Assembly (NCBI GenBank): GCA_036583965.1
Contig: JAZBQD010000005.1
Location: 1,573,314 to 1,637,313, forward strand
Reading direction: 5' to 3'
DNA from: Prunella strophiata
Lineage: Eukaryota; Chordata; Aves; Passeriformes; Prunellidae
Length of the DNA stretch: 64,000 bases
The position numbers and the translations under genes are program-made. Of this stretch, positions 51,501 to 57,500 are shown piece by piece. Under the pieces are notes generated by a model that had not been told where the DNA came from, made no database searches, and was given only the letters and a program-made list of their open reading frames with translations. Within the stretch, counting starts at the first letter, position 1; each line of letters opens with the position of its first letter.

Positions 51501-54500
51501 CCAGTCAAGTAACCAAAATTAACTCATTTGTTTCTCTCATGCACAGATGACTTGCCCAGGAAGAGGCTGGCCCAGATCTATAAGCCACCCACACCTGAAA
51601 TGTTGGCATATCTAGATTTTAGTGTTTCCACAACAGGCATGCTCACAGGAGTAAAGGTATAGTAATGGGTTAGGAGATGGGCATTCATGTCTTGTATTGC
51701 CTGACCCTGTGAGCCTCCTCCCCTTGACCTCCATCTCCAGCTTGTAGCTTAAAAAAGACCCTGATTTTCTTCTAACAAAGCTGTGGGCTTCAGTTCACTG
51801 GGTTAGTTCTGTGGAGGAAAAGAGGTCTGCACAGTGGGGTCAGGAATTCTGCTGCTGCCTCCCTCTGGAGAGCTGCCTTGGGAGAGCAGCAGAGCTCTGA
51901 GCTCCACCAAGAGCAGAAGAGGGATGCAGTCAGAAAAAAGAGGATAAGAAACTAAAGAGGAAAGCCTTAGACTGTTGTTAGTGCTCATATGTGTTTGGAG
52001 TTGGAATCACAGGATAGTCAGGGTTGGAAGGGACCTCTGAAATCCCTTCATCCAAGGCAGGGAACATGTCCAGGTGTGTTTGGAATGTCTCCTGAGAGGA
52101 AGACTCCATGACCACCCAGGGCAGCTGTTCCAGTGCTCTGCCACCTCCATGGGAACTTCTTCCTCATGTTGAGGTGAAACTCAAAACAGCTGCAGCTTCA
52201 AGTTCAGCTGTTGGTGTCAGGGCTCTGCAGTCTCTACATCTGCTGTGGAAGCTCAGGAACCAAACCATGGCTTTTCTGCACACCAGCTGTCCATGAGCTG
52301 CCTTTGCTGTCAGCTGGGGGATGCCTGGGTGGTGTTCTGGGGGAGGCCTGGCTGGTGTCCTGGGGGAGGCCTGGGTGCTGTCCTGGCTCCCAGCAGTGTC
52401 CCTGTGTTGCAGATGTCCCACGCTGCAGTCAGTGGCCTGTGCAGGGCCATCAAGCTCCAGTGTGAGCTCTACTCCTCCCGGCAGATTGCCATTTGTCTGG
52501 ACCCCTACTGCGGGCTGGGATTTGTGCTCTGGTGCCTTTGCAGGTAGGATTTCCTGGGGGGAGAGGGGCAGATTAACTCTTGGCTGGTTGGAAATGGGAA
52601 ATGGCTGTAATTACAGACGTGTTGACATTACAGAATGACTTAATTTACAGTAAGGGGGGAATTTGTCTTGGAACTGACAACAACATGTTCCCTTTTGCTG
52701 CAGATTAGCAAGATGTTATCCCATCTTGATTATGTGTGTTTGTGCTGCCAAATATTCCTGGCTTCAGAATGTTTCTCTTCCCTTTCTTCCTTGATTGCAT
52801 GTTGCAATAAGGGAGTTTTTGTTCTGTGTGGGGTTGAGCCAGTTCTCTTCCTTCACTGTCAGTGTGTGTTTGTGTGTGGATAAATTGTTATTCTTGCACA
52901 GTAAGTTGCATTTTTAAAATGTTGCTGCTCCAGTTTGCCTCAGCTGCAGTCCCACAACCTGCCTTTGGACTAGCAGGAGTGTAATGTGCAAATACAGTAA
53001 ATATTAATTTAAAGATAACTACAAGCTTCACTAAAATGTTTTTTCCCTTAATGTTCTTCACAGTGTGTATTCTGGACATCAGTCAATTTTAATTCCTCCT
53101 ATGGAGCTGGAATCCAATCTTTTTCTCTGGTTATCTACTGTCAGCCAGTATAAAATAAGGGACACTTTCTGTTCCTATTCAGTCATGGAACTGTGTACAA
53201 AGGGACTTGGAAACCAAGTTGAAATGTTAAAGGTAAGAAACATTTCCTGAGTGTTACGTCACATAAATTAAGGAAGCTCTGGTAGTAAAGCAAAGTGATA
53301 TGATCTTTAAAAACAGATTTTCCTGTTGCACAAATCTCCAGGGCTAGAGGGGCTCCAAAAGCAAATCTCCCTGGGAGAGGAGAGGATTGGGGAGGAGCAG
53401 GAGCTCTGGCAGTGCAAGGGAGCACCTGTCAGGGAGTGTCAGGGCAGCCCTGAGCAGGGAGGATCCCAGTGCTGCTCTGCAGCAGATTCCTTATGTAACA
53501 GTCTGCAGTGGAAGCTCAGACCAGCACATGATGGAAAGCACATGTCAGGAGAGCTGCTCAATGGAGGTGTGTTCTCCTTGGAGATGAGAGAAGGGAAAAA
53601 ATAGCTCCATGCCAGTGCCTGAGGTGGTTTTTTCCCTGGGATTTCCTAGATTGTGGCTCTGTGAGATCAAGGCTCAGCCTTGTTCTCTGGCTGGCACAGA
53701 GCTCTGCAGGTGCCTGGGCTGTGTCACCAGGTGAGCAGCACCTGGGAGCTCCTGCCTGGTGCTGGTCAGAGCATTCACCATAGAAATAATCCTGGATTCA
53801 GGTGCCAGGTGTTGTTGAAGAGTGAGTGCAATCCCAGTGGATAACTTTATTCTGCCTAGGTTTGGTTTCCATCTGTATAAGAAATGACTCAGAGGTGTAA
53901 TCTCAGCTGAGCAGCTCTGCTGAGAGCTGGGGCAGAGGAGGGAGCTCTGTCAGTCCATGTCTTGCTCTGGCTGCATTTCCAGGCTTTGGTCAGACACGAT
54001 TTATAATTACAAACAGAATCAGAAAGAGGGAGAGTAGCTCAGAGCACAAGGACTGAGTTTGTCCTGCATTTCCTGAGTAGTTTCAAGGGCTAAGAAGCAA
54101 ACAGAACTTGTTGAGAGGGGCCAGGTGAGCCCCTGCAGCCCTTTGCCTGGTGTTTGTGTGCAGGCCCGAGGCATTAACCTGTCCTGTGTCCGGACCTGCG
54201 TGGTGGTGGCGGAGGAGCGGCCGCGCGTTTCCCTCACTCATTCCTTCTCCAAGCTCTTCAAGGACATCGGGCTGTCGTCCCGAGCTGTGAGCACCACCTT
54301 TGGCTCACGGGTCAACGTGGCCATCTGTTTACAGGTGAGGCTTCCCAGAGCTCCTCGTTGTCACTGGCACCAGGTTCCAGATGCCAGGCTCGGTTGTGTT
54401 CCACACTCCTCATCTGCACACATTTCTGAAGCCCAACATCTGCCCTGTAGAGAGCAGCTGGCACAAGATTTAAGCAGCTTCTCTCATTTTCAGCTGCCAA

Positions 54501-57500
54501 ATTGTATCACAGATGCTCAAAACAAGTGAAACATGAATCTGAGCTGTTTATTTCCACATAAACAGTGCCTGGTTGCTCCAGGCTGGTGGCTGAGAAGGCT
54601 TGGGGTGTCTCCTTCCCACACATGGTGTTTCAGAAAGTCACCTCCTTACTGAAGGGTTTCCCTTAGTGCAGCTGCAAAGGTGGGGGAATATGAGTAGGAA
54701 TTCTGCTGCAAGAAACCCCTGGAAATGTTTCTGGGCTCAGGCAGAAGTTCCCCTGACTGCTCTAAATACATCAATGATTTTTAAATATTAACTCCTCAGG
54801 GAACATCGGGGCCCGATCCCACCACGGTGTATGTAGACCTGAAATCCTTGAGACATGACAGGTACTGTAAGTTCACTAAACCAATTTATTAACTATGTAA
54901 AACCCTGCAGTGGTGCTGAGTTTTCACACTGCTCCAGACACTTCAGCTCTGTTTTTTCCCCTGACAATGTTTTTTTTTTCCTTGACCTTCAGAGTCCGTC
55001 TGGTGGAACGAGGAGCTCCACAGAGCCTGCTGCTCTCCTGAGTCTGGGAAGGTAATTCCATGTCTCCCCACCTCCCACTGGCTTTGTAGCTGGGAAGGAC
55101 AGTCCTGTGGCATGGGAGGGGATGGCACTTGGTTACACTGTCCCTCTGGAATTTGATTATAAGGAATTACCTGTTGATTTAGGAGTCTGTTTTGTTGGAA
55201 CTGTTGGGGGAATTGGTCCATTTTGCTGAACTGAACCATATCAGAAGTGTGGGCTCTGGTATTCTTGAAATCAGGCTGTATTTGGGATTTACTGTAGCTT
55301 TTACTCCCTCATAGCTTAACAGAAAGAGGTTTTCCTGTAGTTTCTTAGCTGAATTCTTCAAAATCAAGGTCAGAATATCTTACCTGTGTGAGCCTGGAGC
55401 CATGGAATACATCCATACCCTGATCTTGCCTTGCTGTACCTGTCCTGGCCTGTTTTATCCCTGTTTGTGATGTCCATGGGTGAAATCCTGCCCTGATTGA
55501 ACAGCCTGTGTGTTTTATTATGCTGAAGATAATCCAACAATATTGCACATTTCCTTCTTGTGCTCTTTAGATTCTGCCTGGAGTCAAAGTGGTCATTGTC
55601 AATCCAGAGACAAAAGGGCCTCTGGGAGATTCTCACCTTGGGGAGGTAAGTGCAGGTTTTGCTCCTTGGGGACCCTTTCCTGCCCCTCCTTGGGCTTTTC
55701 TCTGCTGGGGGACTGTTTGGAGCTGTCATACAGGCCTTTGTAAAAGATGAATTACTGGTGGAGCATTCAGAATTTGGGTATTATTTCACTGTCAAGTTTA
55801 AAGAAAACCCACTTGAAAAGAAGCTTGTTCCACCCTAAATCATGCAAACTGGCTCCCAAATAGTATAATTCACATTTGGCTTTCCTTACTTTGATTACAC
55901 ACTAGTATATTGATCTGTGTTGATGGATTATTACCCCATTTTGGACTTGACATGTTAAAAATCCACAATTTATTTACTCAGTGAATCCTCAGTTACAGTT
56001 ACTGCAAGACTGCATCTCAAGATGCATTTTTAAGTTTCTGCAGGTTATTTATAAGTTCGAGCTGAATTTTTCTGATCTGAAAAACCACAAATAAAACCAG
56101 AACCTTCTTGTTGCAATCCCTTTACCCACTCCACTGGGCAGATTTCTCCAGGTGGGCAGCGTGGGGGTCTGACCCTTTTCCCCTCCCTGCACAGATCTGG
56201 GTGAACAGCCCCCACACAGCCAGTGGCTACTACACCATCTACGACAACGAGACCCTCCAGGCCGACCACTTCAACACCCGCCTGAGCTTCGGGGACGCGG
56301 CGCAGACGCTCTGGGCCCCACGGGGTACCTTTCGTGGGGGGCACGCTAGCGGGATTCGTGGGCGGCACAAGCGAGCTGGCACGGCGGCGGGGCACAGGCA
56401 GCCCTGGCATTCCCATGGGAGGGCACAGCTCACAGGGGCACAGGCAGCCCTGGCATTCCCATGGGAGGGCACAGCTCACAGGGGCACAGGCAGCCCTGGC
56501 ATTCCCATGGGAGGGCACAGCTCACAGGGGCACGGGCAGCCTGGGCATTCCCATGGCAGGGCAGAGCTCACAGGGGCACAGGCAGCCCTGGCATTCCCAT
56601 GGGAGGGCACAGCTCACAGGGGCACGGGCAGCCTGGGCATTCCCATGGCAGGGCAGAGCTCACAGGGGCACGGGCAGCCTGGGCATTCCCATGGCAGGGC
56701 AGAGCTCACAGGGGCACAGGCAGCCCTGGCATTCCCATGGGAGGGCACAGCTCACAGGGGCACAGGCAGCCCTGGCATTCCCATGGCAGGGCAGAGCTCA
56801 CAGGGGCACAGGCAGCCCTGGCATTCCCATGGGAGGGCACAGCTCACAGGGGCACGGGCAGCCTGGGCATTCCCATGGGAGGGCACAGCTCACAGGGGCA
56901 CAGGCAGCCCTGGCATTCCCATGGCAGGGCAGAGCTCACAGGGGCACGGGCAGCCTGGGCATTCCCATGGGAGGGCAGAGCTCACAGGGGCACAGGCAGC
57001 CCTGGCATTCCCATGGGAGGGCAGAGCTCACAGGGGCACAGGCAGCCCTGGCATTCCCATGGCAGGGCAGAGCTCACAGGGGCACAGGCAGCCCTGGCAT
57101 TCCCATGGCAGGGCAGAGCTCACAGGGGCACAGGCAGCCCTGGCATTCCCATGGGAGGGCAGAGCTCACAGGGGCACGGGCAGCCTGGGCATTCCCATGG
57201 CAGGGCAGAGCTCACAGGGGCACAGGCAGCCCTGGCATTCCCATGGGAGGGCACAGCTCACAGGGGCACAGGCAGCCCTGGCATTCCCATGGGAGGGCAC
57301 AGCTCACAGGGGCACAGGCAGCCCTGGCATTCCCATGGGAGGGCACAGCTCACAGGGGCACAGGCAGCCCTGGCATTCCCATGGCAGGGCAGAGCTCACA
57401 GGGGCACGGGCAGCCTGGGCATTCCCATGGCAGGGCAGAGCTCACAGGGGCACAGGCAGCCCTGGCATTCCCATGGGAGGGCACAGCTCACAGGGGCACG

